Below, in pieces: positions 5,361-5,910 of a stretch of DNA of 5,910 nt; positions within the stretch are counted from its first letter, which is position 1; each line of letters begins with the position of its first letter. Origin of the DNA: Thioalkalivibrio sp. (GTDB taxonomy: Bacteria > Pseudomonadota > Gammaproteobacteria > Ectothiorhodospirales > Ectothiorhodospiraceae); the NCBI GenBank assembly GCA_007133115.1, contig SLNI01000251.1:1-5910 (forward strand). The letters are read 5' to 3'. Below the pieces are notes generated by a model, which saw only the letters and a list, made by a program, of their open reading frames with translations, ran no database searches and was not told the origin of the DNA. Both the position numbers and the translations under genes were made by a program.

Positions 5361-5693
5361 ATGAACGGTTGGGTATTTCTCGGAGTCGCGATCGTTGCTG
5401 AAGTGATCGCAACATCCAGTTTGAAGGCGAGTGCGGGTTTCACGAAGCTTTGGCCCAGTCTTGTGGTGATCACGGGGTACGGCATCGCTTTCTATTTTCT
5501 GGCGCTTACCTTGAAAACCATTCCCGTGGGTGTGGCCTATGCGATCTGGGCTGGCTTGGGCATTGTCCTGATAACACTGGTCGGGTGGCTGGTGCTTCAG
5601 CAGAAGCTGGACCCGGCGGGAATATTTGGCATGTCCCTGATTATTGCCGGCGTGGTGGTCATCAACGTGTTTTCCAAGTCCAGCCTGCATTAA
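5361..5693 (+). CDS. emrE: Small multidrug resistance transporter, EmrE/Qac type
   Basis: This is a proton-coupled exporter of quaternary ammonium and other lipophilic cations, working as an antiparallel dimer in the inner membrane. The 110-residue protein has four hydrophobic helices and is collinear with E. coli EmrE without gaps, by recall. It keeps E14 (the proton and drug site), Y40, Y60, W63 in [12 protein letters not shown]90 and G97, and the tail [11 protein letters not shown]40 and Y60 favour the drug-exporting subtype over the guanidinium exporters (Gdx/SugE). ATG 5361 is chosen, with GGAAGG (5347-5352) eight bases upstream. A GTG at 5352 would add three residues but would overlap that ribosome site. 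Hand-counted GC over 5401-5640 is about 55%, against about 69% over two 60-base samples of srkA, which may mean separate acquisition, although hydrophobic codons also lower GC. The actual substrate cannot be told from sequence. Confidence 0.93.
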   Translation: MNGWVFLGVAIVAEVIATSSLKASAGFTKLWPSLVVITGYGIAFYFLALTLKTIPVGVAYAIWAGLGIVLITLVGWLVLQQKLDPAGIFGMSLIIAGVVVINVFSKSSLH

Positions 5694-5763
5694 CGAGGCG
5701 GTTTGGATTCGCTGCGGATCGAGGGTCTTGCAGCGGATGTCTTTTCGCCGTTACCGCGCCTCG
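5694..5763 (+). terminator. Weak candidate 3' structure downstream of emrE
   Basis: CGAGGCG (5694-5700), directly after the emrE stop, pairs with CGCCTCG (5757-5763). Inside lies a second stem, CGCTGC (5710-5715) with GCAGCG (5730-5735), a 14-base loop, followed four bases later by TCTTTT (5740-5745). Together they may form the end of the emrE transcript. The stem is short and the T-stretch is not adjacent, so intrinsic termination is uncertain. Confidence 0.3.
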
Positions 5764-5806
5764 CGTGCGGTCCAACGTTCCGGACCACACGACACGGACT
5801 TTCGTT

Positions 5807-5910
5807 CTAGCCGGTGACCGCGACTGCCCGTTGGGGGTCCCGTTCGGATGTCGTTTCCGAGGCGGGCTCGGAACGACAGTACAGGATGGTCGAATACCCG
5901 AGGACGTTGG
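5807..5910 (-). CDS. Possible C-terminal end of a leftward gene of unknown function
   Basis: On the minus strand one frame is open from the window edge to a TAG at 5809-5807, giving 33 codons. The visible peptide starts NVLGYSTILYCRSEPASE and ends QRAVAVTG. About 24 of the 33 third positions are G or C, as in the neighbouring genes, and a hydrophobic stretch followed by a polar tail is a plausible protein end. The stretch is too short to prove coding, no family is recognised, and a strong hairpin (5850-5877) lies inside it. The remaining bases 5764-5806 show nothing convincing. If real, it would be convergent with emrE. Confidence 0.25.
   Translation of the reverse strand, partial: NVLGYSTILYCRSEPASETTSERDPQRAVAVTG
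5850..5877. repeat. 11-bp inverted repeat near the right edge
   Basis: Bases 5850-5861 and 5867-5877 pair over 11 positions with one bulged T (5856) around a five-base loop (GCGGG). No T-tract follows on either strand. It may be an RNA hairpin or a protein-binding dyad for a gene lying to the right of the window. Confidence 0.55.

Noticed and set aside
5738..5817. Short plus-strand frame starting ATG near 5738
   Set aside because: It has only about 26 codons, a basic random-looking composition (MSFRRYRASRAVQ) and no ribosome site.

Overview
The window (about 5.9 kb, GC-rich) looks like chromosomal DNA of a proteobacterium, most likely a high-GC gammaproteobacterium. This is inferred from a clear SrkA (YihE)-type kinase, an E. 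coli-like cyclopropane fatty acid synthase and an EmrE-like transporter, combined with GC-rich codon use and an LDH-like (type 3) malate dehydrogenase. No rRNA or phylogenetic marker is present, so the genus cannot be named.

Layout. Five genes run leftward on the minus strand: malate dehydrogenase (4133-3177), a 76-residue two-helix membrane protein (3075-2845), the pentaheme ammonia-forming nitrite reductase NrfA (2718-1228), its tetraheme membrane anchor NrfH (1166-699), and the N-terminal half of cyclopropane-fatty-acyl-phospholipid synthase Cfa (474-1, cut by the window edge). Two genes run rightward: the stress kinase srkA (4327-5313) and an emrE-type small multidrug transporter (5361-5693). 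mdh and srkA diverge from a 193-bp region that holds a candidate mdh promoter, a perfect 7+7 dyad and an apparently leaderless srkA start. The last 217 bases hold no confident gene: there are two inverted-repeat structures and a possible C-terminal fragment of a leftward gene.

Function. NrfA and NrfH form a quinol-driven periplasmic nitrite-to-ammonia module. NrfH is expected to take electrons from membrane quinol and NrfA to carry out the six-electron reduction. NrfA keeps the CxxCK active-site heme and the calcium-site residues. NrfH has Tyr where characterised homologues have the heme-1 Met. The other genes are ordinary metabolic and stress functions: malate oxidation, membrane lipid cyclopropanation, a protein kinase and cation/drug export.

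The least explained DNA is the 224-bp gap between nrfH and cfa. It carries two large consecutive inverted repeats (15 bp and 14 bp stems), neither followed by a T-tract. I see no phage, IS, CRISPR, tRNA or rRNA, and no clear evidence of a wholly new system.
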